A stretch of 64,000 nucleotides of DNA from Hemicordylus capensis (taxonomy: Eukaryota > Chordata > Lepidosauria > Squamata > Cordylidae): the NCBI RefSeq assembly GCF_027244095.1, contig NC_069671.1, positions 62,001-126,000 of the forward strand, read 5' to 3'. The first letter of the stretch is position 1; each line of letters opens with the position of its first letter. The notes under the pieces were generated by a model. The model saw only the letters and a list, made by a program, of their open reading frames with translations. It made no database searches and was not told the DNA's origin. A program made the translations under genes and the position numbers. Below, in pieces: positions 23,401-38,400 of the stretch.

Positions 23401-26400
23401 GCATTTGCAGGGGGGTCACGATGTGGAAGAGCTTGGCTTAGAGATGGTTTGGTAGACGAATCCCATGAGAGTGGGAAGCTGGGCTCTGGGATGAGTGAAG
23501 GGAGGCATGTGGCTGTCTTGGGGGCCCCTTTGCTCTCCGCTGGATGGCTTCCTGCACATATTCCAGGAGCCTTGTGCTGTGGAAGTCCCAATGCTGAAAT
23601 ATCAGGAAGGTCTGCTGGGCCAAGAGGGTGGCATGCTGGCTGGCTGCTTTCTGCCTCCTGCACCTGGGGATGTCTGGCTGGAGCTTGAGTTCCCTCTTTA
23701 GAAGCAGAAAATCACACACTCTGCAAGATGGCAATAATAGGGCAAGGGCTGTTCTCAACCCTGACTTATAGATGATGATATTAGAGTACGAGTGTGAGAG
23801 AGAAATGCGTATTGAAGGCATATTGGCTGCATTAAATGGCCTCATGGTATTTCAGCGGAAAGCAGAGTGGTGCAAGGTTGCATGCGGTATCCCTGCCTGT
23901 CTTGCGTTCCGATGGGGGGTGAGTTTCGGAGAGAAATAGATGAGTTGGAAATGATGGTTCCTGCCTCCCAGTGCCTGGACAGAAGATGTGTATCCTAGTC
24001 TTAATCCCAGCCAGGACTAGCTGCCATGCGGCTTCAGAGCCTGTTTTGGATGATAAGAGTTTAGACCTGGTTCTCTGTATGACCACTGCCTCTGGCCACT
24101 GGGAGGGGTGGGTTTTTTTTGCTCATTGGTGACTTTGTCCCTGTGGCACTGATCCTTCTGTGATATGATTAGGGAAACCACATTGAGATGGACCATAGAT
24201 AAAGGTAAGGGCTCGGATGTGGAATGTCTGGTTTACCACTTTGCAAATGTGATTCCATATGTGGGCGACCAAGTTGCCACATTTTCCTTGCTTTCTTTTA
24301 AACGTAGAAAGAAATTTACATCTACTATGCTTTGTTCCAAACTGTAGTGCTGGTTTCAGCTTAACTTATTCAATATCCTTATTTTTGAATGTTATTGTAT
24401 GCTGGGTTTCATTTTAATGTTTTTAAGCTGTATTACGTCGAGTGGTTACAACAATAAACTTCCTCCTCCTCCTCCTCCCCCCTGCTGAGTTTCAACAGCA
24501 AGTCCTTAAATATCCTGTGTCAGGAGAGTAGGGTGAGGGCTTCCAAGGTAATGGCTGAGCCCCAACATCCCTCATGTCCGAAATTAAGCCCCGCGTATGA
24601 GCCATGCTTTCCTCCACCCCTCCGCTCTGCTGTGTGTACATATACAACCTTCTGTTCCGTCAGAGTGTCTGTCCAGCCCAGGGCTGTTTCCTTGGACTGG
24701 CGGTTCCTCTCAAGAATCTCACATAAGCTGCTTTCCAGCCCCAGAATCTCTCTGAGGTGCAGCTGGGGACTCAACCTGGAGTGCTGTGCCGCATCACGGT
24801 GGTAACCCTCTCGTATCTTGGTGGTCTCTCTCCCTCTCCCCCATCCCTTCTGACAGCTGGAAAGAGAAGAGACCTTTCAAGATTTCCTGGCGGTGCACCA
24901 GAAACGCTCCCAAGTAGCCACCTGGTCTAATGATACACAGACGGAGGATCCTGAGGAGGCCAAAGCAAGGCCAGCGGATGATTATCTGAACTTTGATTCG
25001 GATGAGTCTGAAAGCCTCAGTGAGGAGGAAGCTGAGACTGGGGCTGTGGGACGTGATGCTGGAATTTCCCCAGGTAATGGCTGTGTTTGCTGATGGGATG
25101 TTTCATGAGTTGTTCATCCTTGAGAAGGGCCCCCACCGCCCCGTGGTTTGTTTTTTGGAAACAGTGGTCTGTCGCTGAACTGAGGCATGGAATAAATGCA
25201 TGCTTCTGTCTTGTGATCTCTGGGTGAAGTGAGACCTTGTGTCAAGAGACCTGATCTGGCTCAGAACCATGACATGTGGAGGCATTAACTCCCCCCGCCC
25301 CCCTGCTGTTTTCCTGTAAAACATTCGCCCAACTCCCCTGGAAGCGATCAGTGGCAAGTATCTACTTGGGAGCAAAGGGCTGCTTTGGTGGGGACCATTT
25401 TTAGGGGGGAAGTGGTGCAGCGGGGCATGGCTTACTCGGTCTTGAGTTGGATTGGGCCATCCCTGTGGCTGCTTCTTGACAAAAGAACAAACACGTTCAG
25501 TTCACGGCCTGTTCTTCAGCCTGTCTCTTAATGACACAGGCCTCTTGTAAGATAGAACATGGCCTCTTGTCCTAGCAAGCTTGCAGTCTGCATTAGACAA
25601 GAGAGAGAGGGCTGGGGGCGGGGGGGGGGCATTCCCAGAGTTTAGCTGGTCTTTGTAGCCAGCCCAAGTTTGTCTTTGTGATAATCGTGCCCTCCCTAAG
25701 GAGGGGCAGCGTATTGGATGATGTGACACCCAGTGGGAGGTCCAGTGCGGCTCTGGGGATGAGCTCTGAGCTGGGAAGTGGGGAGGCCGCCTTTCCCTGC
25801 CGTGCTGAGCCTGTGCAGTGCCAGCCAGCAGCATCCCTGCCCTCCTCTGGACTCCAGAGAAGATCAAAGACTCCCCTGATCTGCACTCCTCCTGAATTTG
25901 TTAGAGGTTGTTGATTTTTACCCACAATAGGTAAAACAGCCGAGCACTAAGGAATGAGCACACACTCCAGTGACAGAGTAGGTAGCAGAGGATGGGTTGG
26001 ATATTGCAGCTGTTTAGAGAAGACGCATGGAGATCCTTGTGTGACTAAACACTAAATATTTATTGGTTAAATACACTTAGACAGGAAAGACCTATCTCTA
26101 ATCTAAAGGACTACATAGTGGATAGGTGAGGAGAGAGAGAGAGAGAGATGTTTCCATCTGCTGTCTAGGAGGAAAGGAAGGATTGTGACTCCGCACAGGA
26201 AGTGCTGCAGAGTCAGTTCAGGGGTCATAGAGCAGGGACCGAGAGGGAGACCCTGACTCACTGTCTCTACTCCCAATCAATGCCCCTCGTGGTCATTAGG
26301 ACAGTTGGTGCAGAAGGTGGAGGCACTGGAAGTCCATCTCCAACAGAATTAACCCTCCGAAACGGAATAGATGTGCTGAGTGGTTGCAAGTGCGTTTGTG

Positions 26401-29400
26401 GGCCTTTGAATGGGGTGGGGCTAGTGGAGGTAGGTGCTGGCACAGCTTAACTTTGCTTAGAAAGGACAGCTTTTCTGGGAAACCAGAGCCCAGTTGCAGT
26501 GCACCCACGGATCATGCCGCACTACACTGACATTTCATTTTGGGCACCAGCGCCCGTCTTTGGTGACTCCCAGCTTTCCTTTCAATAAACAAAACAGGAT
26601 GTTTGTAGCTCCTAGGACCTCAGAGAGAGACTTGAAGGGGTCTGGGCAATGCCTGATCAGACAACTGCTCAAATCTACATGGGCGTATTCAGGAGTCCAT
26701 TCTTTTGTGGGCCTTGTGCCCATGGAAAGTGCCTAGTGGCTTGCTCAATCGGTGCCTCTGAGAATCTGTGCTCTGCCTCTGGTTGTGCAGAATCTACGTA
26801 GGCGGGCTTCAGATCCTAAAGGATGCACAGAGGTCACACAACTCTGCTGCTAGCTCTGCCCAGGATAGCTGGCCGGGCCTTTTTCTCCATGGCATGATGG
26901 GAACCCATGATGCAGGAAAATGCTGCACTCCTCACTTGCTCTCCACAAGGACTTGTCACTCTGGGATGCGGTTCCCCCCTCCCTTTTCATAGTGGGTGGT
27001 CATAGTATTTTGGAGGAGGCAAGTGTGTGTCGTCCTGCTACTGCCCTCTCTCTTGGCCTTGGGCATGTCCTTTCCCCTCTCCATTGCAACTGAAACTGGG
27101 TTGGCTGTGTGTCTATCTGCTAGCCCGAAAGAGGATGTTTCCTTGCTGGAGCTTTGATGCTCTATTCGCTTTTGCAACCACCAGAGAAAACAAGCTCCCA
27201 GGGGATGTCTGCAAGCAGCCAGGAGCTCTCGGACATGGATTACCTGAAATCAAAAGTGGTGAAGGATGATGATGAGGACTCTCCTGCATCTGAAGAGGAG
27301 AGTGAGACTGAGGAGACCAGCAGTGGGGAGCTTGCAGAGCAAAGGGAGGAGCGGGGAAAGGCGCCAAGAGGTGTGCAGATGGCTGGTTCTGGTCTTTCAG
27401 CAGAAGTGGAACTGGGAAAGAGGATCAAGGGTCAGAAGAGGGCAGCGGAAGAGAAGAAACTTGAGCCTCTATCCCAGGTATGTCCTGCCCCACTCCCAGG
27501 CAGAATCCGGCGAGCCATGGTGGCTAAATGGGGCCCCTCTGTCTAGGATTGGGCCCTCTGGGTGCTGGGAACAGGCAGGGCAAGCCCGAGACATCCCTGC
27601 CCTGCGTGTGGGTGGCTCAGGACCATCGGGCTTGGAAGACGCAGGGCGCTAGCCTTGGCAGACTTTTGCTGCTCTAGTCCAGCAAGGTGCCCTTTCTGGC
27701 TGCAGGAAGGACTTCTCAAGGCTACCACTGGCCACGTGTGTTCCTCTTGCAGGTCCAGACTCCTGCCACTGCCAGCCAACCTACCACACCGTACACTGTG
27801 AAGCTCCGGGGCGCCCCGTTCAACGTCACAGAGGTACGTGTCTCTTTCAGCCCCTCGGCAAGGGCGGATGGGATTTGGGCAGAAGTCGTCAAAATGCGGG
27901 GAGCCTTTGGAGGATGACACTGTCTCGTTCAGGACTGCTGGGGCTTGGGAGGCATGGTTGCTCCTTGGAAGTGCCACTGGTGATCCTGGGAGAGCTGGGC
28001 AGTGCCCTTGGAGTGGGGGAGAGTCAGGGCATGGCTGGAATCATGTGGTCCCCAGAGCTTCCAGGGAGCAGGGTGCGAGTTGTGGGAGCCAAGTGGAGCT
28101 GTTGGAACGGGAGTGCCAGGTGGAGAAGAGAAGCAAGCCGGCAGCTGCCCAAAGGCCTCACCGCCCCCCTCACCGCCCCTGTGCCTGGAACGGCCTCCCA
28201 GAATGCCGCGGTGGTGCTGCCTGAAGCCTTTGGCCCAGCTCTGCACCCCCTGCTTGAATTCTGCCTGCATGCCAGGAATTAAACTCCTGCGTATTCTGGC
28301 CTTGGTGATCAGGGCCTCCTGTTCCCTCTCCTTCCTCTGTCTTGTTTTTAACTCTGTGAGCTCCTCAGGGCAGGGACCTTGGTTCTCATTATTTGTAAAG
28401 TGCCATGCACAGGAATGGTGGTCTGTCAATAATGCCAGATCAATTTCAGTCTGAGATGTTACTTCTGAGGAAACATGTTTAGATTTGGGCTGTCAGTCTT
28501 CTTCTTATTATTATTTATTCGATTTTTATGCCATCCTTCCAAAAATGGCTCAGGGCGGTTTACCCAGAGAAATAACAAATACACTGTATTAAATCCAGTG
28601 TTTCGAGTTGTTATTGGTACTTGGGTTTCTTTCTTCCAGAAGTTCTGTTGCTTGGCTGCTTCAGTGATCCAAGCCTGCACCTATTCACTGTCCTTGCTGC
28701 TGCCCTCTCTAGGCTCTTGACTCGGGGCAGATGGGGTGGGGCTGGGGCAAGGGGTCATAGCCCAGTGACAGAGCCTCTGCTTGCTTGCAGAAGGTCTCGG
28801 GTTCCGTCCCTGCTGGCGGCATCTCCAGGAAGGGCTGGGAAAGACCCCTGCCTGGAACCATGGAGAGCCGCTGCCAGTCAGTGTAGACAGGATTGAGCTA
28901 GATGGACCAAGGGCCTGACTCAGTAGGAAGCAGCTTCCCATGTTCCAAGCTGTTCAGTAGGGGAGATGAAGGCTTCTCTACGCTGCACAGTTGATTTGAT
29001 TTAAACCAAATTGCTTTAAATCGCTTCACAGAAGGACTTGCTTTTAATGATTCAAATCACTAGTCTGGAAGATTCTGTTTAATCATTGTTTTCTAGTAGA
29101 AGTACATTCTTGTTGTCTATCTAATATAACCTTAATTCATATTCAGAGATAGATGTAGGTTTCCTTCTTAGAAGGCAGGGACACACTTCTCATCGTGCCT
29201 TTTCATTCGGGCAACCTGGCCTCACATTTCTTGGTTGCACTCATGCCTTTCTTACCCACAGGGGCAGGAATGTCATTGAAATATTCCCAAACAGCATCTC
29301 TTTTCCAGGCTAGAGCCTTGATAGGGGTTTCCCTTCTACAGTGGAGGATACGCTCCAAAAAAGTGTCCCGGGGCCGGAATAAATGTGTTCTGTCCACTTC

Positions 29401-32400
29401 CGGTTTCCCGGTCTCTTCCCCTCCCCTCTCCCCTTGGTCTTTGTGTCCAGGCTCCTCCTCCTCATTCAGATCCACACACCCCCCAACCCACCATTCATTC
29501 ATTGGCCTTCTTTGCACTTTGAGGGGGGGGGGCAAGGGCTTGTGCGTGTGCGTGTGTGCGTGTGCTGCATTTACACCACCACCTGCAGGATAGGACTGAT
29601 CAGGTCTGTCGTCTCTCATCCCCATATACTGCTGTTAACGTGTTCATAGACTATAACCAGGAGTCATGGTTAATCCTCTTGCTGCACTGCCGTGCGGGCT
29701 TCTGACCCAGACTGATATCTCTCTTGTCTTGATCTCCTGCCACCACCTGCAGCAAAACGTGAGGGAGTTCCTTGTGCCTCTTCGGCCGGTGGCAATCAGG
29801 ATTGCAAGAAATGCCCACGGAAACAAGACGGGTAACAGCTGCCTCCTTGGCTTCTTCATGGGGGTAGAACAGGTGTCTGTCCAGTGCCTGCTTCTGGCTC
29901 GGACCTCTCCGGCCCCCGGAAAAGGTGTTGCTGCCCCTTCCTCCTCCTCCTCTGGCCTTTGGACCTTGCCTGCCCTGGCAAGGGGTTGGTTGTGCTCCTG
30001 CCGTGAGTCAGGGGGGCACAGGGCTTGTGCCGCTGGGGGGCCCCCAGCCCCACCCTCCACTGCCTGCCAGGGCCCTGCAGCTCCACCGACTGTCTGCTGA
30101 GGGGAGGGAGGGCAGGGCTCTGCCCGCAGAGGAAGCACCCAAGGGGCCTTCAGGCTCCAGGACCCGAAAGCAGGCCAGCCAGCCGGTTAGGGTGGAGGAC
30201 AAAAGGGCCGTCACTGGGCCAGGCTTGCGGGGGGAGCTCCTGATCGAGGGTGCAGCTTGTGCTTGGCTTTGTTCTGTTGCTTTGAGGCCTACATGCAGCC
30301 CTTCCTCTTCCCCCCCCCCCCCAGGTTATGTCTTTGTTGATTTTGACAGCGAGGAAGAGGTGCAGAGAGCCTTGAAGCGGAATCGTGAGTACATGGGTAA
30401 GTGTCCTGCTGCGGATGGGGCAGGATGAGTCTCTGAGCCTCCTCAGGCGTTAGGGTTGCCACAGCACTGGATGCCTGGCATGTCCGGGGGGGTGGGGGAC
30501 TCATCCGTGATGTCAAAGGGCCTTCTGTGGAGCCGGGAGGTTGGTCTGTCTCTCCTGGCATTGTGCCTGCTGGCCGGCTGGGGCTCGCCAGGATCTGAGA
30601 GGGGCCTCGCTCCTAGCCCTGCCTGGAGGTGCTTCCAAGGATTGGACCCGGGGCTCTCTGTGTGCCGTAGCCATCCCGTTCATGCTGTGTCCCCGGGGAG
30701 TTGCAGCAGCTCCGGCAAGGAAGCCCTCTCCGTATGGGGTGTGTAGCCGGTTGGCCTGGGGCCCGACTCAGGAGCCAGGCTCCGGTTCTTGCTCGGCCGT
30801 GAGACTGGGGGCCTGTTGTCCTCTCTCTCAGCTGAACCTGCCCTGCAGGAACACTGGGAGCGCCTGAGAGCAAGTGAAACTGACCTTTTGCCACCCCATT
30901 TCGCTCCCCCCTGCTCCCCCACCACCCTGTGCTGTATTTGGCAGGTGGGCGCTACATCGAAATATTTCCTGAGGAGAATGCTGCTGCAAAGGTGAAGAAC
31001 TCCCTGAAAGGCCGAGCCCAGGCCTGGCAAAGGCCCAGGAAGGATGACGAGGAGGAGGAGGATCTGTCTGATTCGGGGAGGCTCTTTGTGAGGAACCTTC
31101 CCTACACCAGCACGGAGGAGGACCTGGAAGCAGTATTCTCTAAATATGGTAGATCACCACAGGAACTCGCTTCCTCTTTCTGCTCCTCTTCTCTCCCTCC
31201 ACCAGAGGGTTGTTTAATGCTTTTCGTGGATCTGTGGGCCCTGGGAACAGAGGAAAGCAGCAGAGTGGTCAGTGGTTAGTGCCGGACTTGGACCACGGAA
31301 AACGGGACCCAGTCCTAGGAAGAAGGAACAATAAGGGGGTCATAAATCACGTTTTTAATAGAGTCCAAAGAGGGAAACAGGAGCTCTGCAAGGGCCAGTC
31401 AGTTGCCTGTTTTGCCTGGGATGCAAATGGCTTTGGAGGCTGGGAACATCCCTGGAGCAGGCTCCGTCTCGGTACTCCAGATTCTGTGGGATCGCTGACT
31501 GTGGCACCCCCTAACATAGGGGTGCAGACCACACCCTGGCCACCACAGGCACCCCATTCAGAGGGGTCGGATTGCTAGCCTGCTGCTGCTGCAAGAGTCT
31601 GCTGGCCCTGTGGAGACCCTCACACTGCTTGCAGCAGAGGCCTTCGGGGACTAGAGTCCCCCACAGGAGACTGCCGTCAACGTGCCACACGAGTCTGGGT
31701 CCCTGGTCCTCGGTTGTTTCTCTTGGGCTGGTTTAACGTTCCTGATCGTTCCTGGCTCTCACAGCTCAGCGAAGCCTCCCCGCTTGGAGACGGTGGATTC
31801 CTGGAGCTGGAGTGGGCCCTGCCGGCTGTCTGCTCCCAACTCCGCTCTGGTCTTTCTCCTCAGGGCCTCTCTCCGAGATCCACTTTCCCATTGACAGCCT
31901 GACCAAGAAGCCCAAGGGCTTTGCCTTTGTCACCTACATGTTCCCCGAACACGCCCTGAAGGCCTTTGCTGGAGTGGATGGGCAGGTTTTCCAGGTACAC
32001 AAGGCATGCTGAGTGACTTTGGGCCACCCTCCCGCCCTCTCCCTCCCTCAGTCTAGTGAAAATAGGGTTATTTTCACCCTTCCGTGGTTCCTGAGTGGCT
32101 GGAAACGACTTCTCATGCCATTTTGTAGTGCTGAGCCATTTTGTGGCTCTTTCTTTGGCAAAGGGTGTGTGGAATCTCTCAAAAACTAGAGGATTTGGAA
32201 GTTTGGGGGGCATTGCTGGAGAGCAAGGTGCTTTGCTTATTTCTGCTCCCCTTGCTTTTTCTTGTGATTTTCAGCACACCGTCCGTGTGCTTAGGAACCT
32301 AGAACCCCAATCCCCACAGGGTTAAGGTCTATATTCGGAAATGGGTGGGAACAGAACCCCCGCCCATGGAGAGAGCCTCCTGTACCTGAAATGTTTTGGA

Positions 32401-35400
32401 TGCTGCAAAAGGAAGGGCTGACCATTCTGTGCAGCAAGCAGTGGTGTGTGCCCCCCGGCAGGAGGTGGGCTTGCGCTGTTCCTGTCGGCCATGGATGCAA
32501 GCGCAGGCAGGGGAGGCTCCGTGCGAATGGCAGCTGCACCCGAGTCGCCTTGGGAAGGCTGCCCACGCGCATCATTTGCACAGAGTAGCCTCCCCTGCTT
32601 GCTTGCAGCAGTGACAGACTGGCGGGGCCCACGCAAGCAGGGTGGTTTGCTGCACAGCATGCACAACGCTGCCTAACGCTATAAATTGTGTGTGTGTGTG
32701 TGTGTATAATCTCCTTTCATTCATTCATTCATTCATGCACACTTATATGAAGTGAGCCCTAAGCTGAAGGCCTCTGCACGAGTTGGGTCAGAGCGGGGTT
32801 GCTCTGTGCATCCCGCTGGGCTTGCAGGCTGGTGTGCCTCCATCCCAGGGTGGGTCCTCTCTTGCCTCCCAGGGCCGAATGCTGCACGTCCTGCCTTCCA
32901 CCTTCAAGAAGGGCGAAGCAGAGAGCTCTGATGCTGGCCGGGGTTCTTCCTACAAGAAGCAGAAGGAGGCCAAGGACAAGGCCAGCAGCTGCAGGTTGGT
33001 CCTCCGTTGGGGAGTTTGCTTTCCCCGTGTCAGAAAAGCCGACTTGTGCTGTGATGGAAGTAAGTGTGTGTGTGTTGCGGGGCAGATTGGGTTTCAGTCG
33101 CCAATCTGTCTTGATTCAGTATAGCAGATCCAGCCAGGAGGAGAAATGCGCGTTGTTTTGTGTTCCCTCCAAAGCAACGCGGTGTGTGTGAGACAATGAC
33201 TCCTGTTCTGCTCTCAAGGCAGGTTGCAGTCCAGGGCCTGACCTGAAGCCTGCCGTGCAGCAGCTGTGCTGCTCAAAAACCCCGTGAGGGTCTTCCTTAA
33301 CCCTGGACGTCCAACAGCGTGAAAGCGTTCTCACCTGTTCACGGAGGGAGGTCGGGAAAGGAGACACTTCTGGGGGGCGTTCCAGACACCTCCAGAGCCA
33401 CCACAGCTGCGGAGGGGGGAGGGGGTGGGGAGGTGGCGAGGCCTGCCTGGGCTCTGCTAGCTGGTGCCTCGATAGGGCCCCAAGGAGCCATGGCAGCCCC
33501 CCACCCTCCCCATTAGCGAGTTGTTGTGTCCTCTGACCTGTCGTGCTGGAGGGGTCCCAATAATAGCAACGTGGGGTGGGTGTGCCCCCCGGCCATGTGC
33601 TCCCAAGGCTCTCCTTGCCTCCAGCCTGCCAGACACGTGTCAAACGCTTTGCCGGCTCAGGCCAGAGCAGAGGCCTCCGCCGTGGAGGGTGTGCAGGTGG
33701 GCCGTCCCAGGCAAGGCACAGGCGCCTGAGCAGCTCCCCACGGCCAGCCCAGCCTCTCTTGACTGATCTCCGGTGCCTGCTCTGGTCGTTTCTGAGCGAA
33801 GTGGAGCTCCACACAGGCCAGGAGCTCCTTCTGCCTGCGGGCTTCCCAGAGCCACGTGTGCTGCCTGGGTCCAGCTGGCGGCTGCGCTGGCATCTGCCTG
33901 TCAGGACCAGTCTGCCCATATTGGAGGGGGGGGGGTGTGTGGCCAAGAGGCCCCTCCAGGCAAGACTCCGGCTGGGGATCTGCAGGGCTGACTCTTCTCT
34001 CGCCCCCCCCCCCCGCCCCAGCTCCCACAACTGGAACGCCTTGTTCATGGGGACCAACGCTGTGGCGGACACCATTGCCCAGAAATATGGCGCTGCCAAG
34101 AGCCGGGTGCTGGACCACGTAAGTGAGGCGCTCGGTCTGTGCTGCTTCTGAAGAGCAAAGAGGGTCCTCCTGACCTGTGCAGATGTCTGGGTGGGGCGGG
34201 GGGTGAAGGAAAGGGAGGTGCCCGGAGTGGCATGGCATCCTCCTCGGCACTCCTGGTGGGGTGTTGGTGCTGAAGGCCTCCGGCGGGCAGCCTTTGCCCC
34301 TCTGTGGCAGCTCCCCCTCCTGTGACCTCTTCCCCCCCCCCATCTTTTTCTTCCTTGCGGCAAGTGGAGAGCTTCACGCTTCCCCCCTTGCACGGTGTCT
34401 CCCCTGCGCCCCCATCCTCTGCCTGCCCAGGTGCTGGGCCTTCTCAGGGGGGACTTGGGCAGCTCCAGCCCGTCTGTTCCTGCCAAGCGGCCCTACGGAG
34501 ATGGCCAAGGAGGACGCTCCTCCCAGCTCAGCATCTCCTTGGCCGCCGCCGCCTCCTCCTCCTCGTGCAGCCATCCTTGCCCTGGCCGGAGGGCCGGAAA
34601 CGGGCACACGACTCCTGACGCGGCTGTTCTTGTTGCCTTCTCTGCTGGCAGGAGGGCAAGGGCAGCGTGGCAGTGAGGGTGGCGCTAGGCGAGACCGAAC
34701 TCGTGCAGAAGGTCCGCCAGTTCCTGCTCGGACATGGAGTGAGTCTGGATGCCTTCAGTCAGGTGAGGGCTGCGTGCCGTGGGGTTTCGTGCTTGCAGGC
34801 TCGGAGGAGGTTTGCCTCTTTGCCGGAGGGCTTGTCTGTGTGTCTGGAAAAGGGGCGCTGCCACAGTCCTCTTGGAACCACACCGGTTGGGAATGCGGGA
34901 GGGATGGCATGGCCGAGCGCTCCTGCCTGTGGGCAGTTAGCCTGCTAGGCCGGAGGCTGCTCACCCACATGGCACTCTGTGTGGGGAGGGGGGAGAGATT
35001 TCATTAAGGGGGGAGGGGTATTCCAGCAGGTCCCCCCCCCCCGGCACACGGGATGAGCCGGTGCTCTTCTGTGTGCCTTTTGTGTGACGTTCAGCCGGCG
35101 CTCAGCTCGTGCCAGTCCAGGGGTGGTTCCTCTGTCTGGAATGAGCCGCTTCCGGGCAGGAGTGGGTGGCTCTGGGGTCTGCACTCTGGGGCCCCCTTTG
35201 GGGGGCTTCTGGGGCCTCCGCAGTCCTCAGTCGTGGGCGTCTTCTCCTCCCACCCTCCCACCAGGCTGCTGGCGAGCGCAGCAAGACCGTGATCCTGGTG
35301 AAGAACTTGCCTGCCGGCACCACCGGGGCAGAGCTGGAAGAGGCCTTCGGGGCCCACGGCAGCCTCGGGCGGGTCCTGCTTCCTGAGGGAGGAGTGACCG

Positions 35401-38400
35401 CCATTGTGGAGTTCCTGGAGCCCACGGAAGCCAAGAGGGCTTTCGCCAAGCTGGCCTACTCCAAGGTAAAAGGGTGATGAGGAAGCACACGGCACGGCCT
35501 GGGCTGGGCCTGTCTGGGGGCAAGCCACCCGCTGCGTGGTGGCCGGGGAACGGGGCTGCCCCTGTTTTGGTGCTGGAGAGCCCGGAGCCTGCAAGAGCCC
35601 TGGAGAGCGGCTGCCAGTCTGTTGGAGGCAGCTTCCTCTGTCCTCCTCCTAGGCACTGCCTCGCGCTGTCCTCCGCAGGTAGAGGCAGCCTGGCTTCCAA
35701 AAAGGAAATGCTGCAGAATGGCTCTCAGCTGCTCCAGGGCCGCTCTTGGGGTTCCAAAGGGCCCTGCGGACTCCTCCAGGGCTCTGGACCTCCTCTCCCC
35801 ATTCACTCAGGCTGGGGCCCACTTTGGCTGCCCGCACCCTTTGAATGAGCCTCCCAAAGCCATGGCACACCTGACCGGGAGGCTGGGGCTGGAATGCCCC
35901 CCAGCAGACCACTGCTTCCTTGGGGTGGGAAGCCCCGTGTGGCCTTGAGCAGCCGCCCCGGGCAGATGCTGGCAGAGAGGCCCTGCTGCGGCTGCTCCCT
36001 CCTGCAACTGCCCTGCGGCAGTGAAATCTTCTCGTTCCTGCCTTAGTTCCGGCACATCCCTTTGTATCTTGAATGGGCACCCATGGGGGTCTTCTCTGGC
36101 CCTGGAAAGAAACCGCCTCCGCGTCCAGGAAGCGAGGAGGAAAGCACAGAGCAGCCGGCGGCAGGTACGCCTCTGGGGCTGACGTGGCGGGTGGTGCGTC
36201 CGGAGCCCCTTCCCCATCCCGTGGGGTGGGCAGCGGCTGAGGGGTACCGCCTGGCCTTGCCTCCCCAGCCAGTCCCCTGCCAGTCCTGCGAAGGGCAGCT
36301 CTCTACAGGTCAGAGGTCAGGGGAGAATGTTGGAGGAGGAGGAGGAGGAGGAGGGCCGCCACCACCGCCGCCGCCGCCGCCAGGGAACCAAATGTCCTCC
36401 CTCAGCAACTCTGAGGTCAAAGAGCTCGGCAGCAACTGGCGGCAGCCCTTTTTGAAGGCGCCTGCTGTGTCCATAGACGCGTCACATTGGAGCTGGGTTT
36501 CGAAGGAGGGTCCTAGGCCACTGTCGAGCACTGGGGATCTTGTGCCAGTTGCAGCCCAGACCACATGGAAGTGTCTCCTTTGAATTGCATCCACTGGGCC
36601 TGGGTGCCAGTTCCTCCCCACGTCCTGGGAGGTGCTTTCGCACATCTTTAAAGCTCTTCTTGATGTCAGTCAGGATGAGGGGGAGCTATTCAGAAAATAC
36701 TCATGGACACAAAAATAGCCCTGCTGGATCAAACCCCGACTCCCTCCAGGCCAGCGTCCCGCTTACTCTCACGGTGGCCAAGCAGGAGGTCCTACAGGAA
36801 GTCTACAAGCGGGCAGGAAGTCCAGAGCCTTCTCCCACTGTTGTCCACTCATTCAGCTGGTGTTCAGAGCTACAGTGCCACTGAACATGGAGGTTCCACA
36901 TAGCAGTGGTGACTACTGGCCGTTGAGAGGCCTGCCCTTCATGAGTGTGTCTAATTCCCTTCTAAAGCCAGCTAAGCCAATGGCCGTCCCCCCCAACACA
37001 CCTTGAGCAGTCAGTTGTGCAAAATTAACCGAGCCTTTTGTGAAGATGCTCACTTGTGCCATGGAGGATGCTTGCCTTGCTGTGATGAATAGTTCCTCAG
37101 CATAAGGCCCTCTTCTCCGACTGGTCTGAGGGGTACCTGTGTGGTGATGGCGGTGGTTTCTGCTTGCTTTCAGTTGGCTGTCAGGCTGAAGAGGCTAAAA
37201 TGGAGCTGGAAGAAGAGGAGGAGGAGGAGGAGAGCACTTCGGGATGTACTCTCTTCATAAAGAATCTCAATTTTGCCACCACAGAGGAAACTCTAAAGGA
37301 GGTCGGCCACCTCTCACCTGAGAGACGGGTGGGGGGGGGTCGGTCTGAGGTCACCCCAACCCAGTGAGCCACGTATTTGAGGGGGAAGGAGGGTCTTCCT
37401 GATTCTAAACCAGTGTTCTCACTACTGCACTACACGGCCAATCTGTGTGGGTTTTTCCAGCTCTTCCCAGCTTCTCCACTTTAAAATGGCCTTGGGTGAG
37501 AGAGAGAGCTTGTTGAACTTCTGCCAACTGGGCTAGCTGATGCCAGGCCCAATGCACGAGATGAGCCTGACTCTGCACCAGGCAAGCGACTTCTATAGAG
37601 AGCTTCCTTGCAGGCGGCACTCAGAGATGTCAGTGGCCTTGTCGTTCTTCCCAAAGGGACTGGTCTTCCGAAGAGCGGGGGGGGGTGTGTGTGTTTGGAG
37701 GTCTGCAATGTGGCTCTTTGGAATAGAACTGACGAGCATCTAATTTCCTTTCCAGGCTTTTTCCAAAGTGGGAGTTGTGAAGAGTTGCACTATCTCAAAG
37801 AAGAAAAACAAAGCGGGTACCTATCTTAATTGGCCAGTGATCCCTGTTCCGCAGCACTCCAGAGGCTCGGTTCTCTGGCCTGGCTGCTCCTTGCAGGGCC
37901 TCTGAGGGCATCCCTCAGCTTTCTCTTCCCTGCACTTGAGGTGGGGGGTGGTTCGTGCCTGTGGAGCAGAGCTTGTCGCTTTGACTGACTTGAAGCACCT
38001 GGATACTGCCCTTCCGTGGTGTTTCCCAAGCAGTTTACAGACATAACACAGAAGAAACCACCTAACAGTAAAGTGCCCAATAGCCTCACCAGCAGTCTTA
38101 AAAGAGCAGGGTTAGACCAGCAGGTTAAAAACTATGTTGCAGGCCTGGGGGGCTGGAAAGCTCTTTGCCTGGTGCAGAAGAGGGCTCAGAGTGTGCCCCC
38201 AGCAGGGCGCTCTCCCCCCACCTTCGGCGTCTGAGGCAAGCCTCCGAAGATGGCAGGGGTGGGGGTGGGGGTGGGGGGGTGGGAGAGCGAGGCAGGAGAG
38301 AGTTTCAGGGGTTGGAGCTGGGGGGTGGGTGGGAGGGTGGGGAATACTGGGAGGTGGGGAGAGCACCAGGGGCTATGGGGCAGGGAGACTCGGCAAGAGA

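Larger units (their letters stand above)
27834..29752. other. RBM19 intron 7
   Basis: Contains a LINE tail fragment (28,497-28,600) and a tRNA-headed SINE (28,751-28,943). The rest is unique. Confidence 0.6.

Noticed and set aside
33116-34486. 456-codon minus-strand open frame across RBM19 exon 13
   Set aside because: Antisense to a real exon and GC-rich introns, with low-complexity translation.
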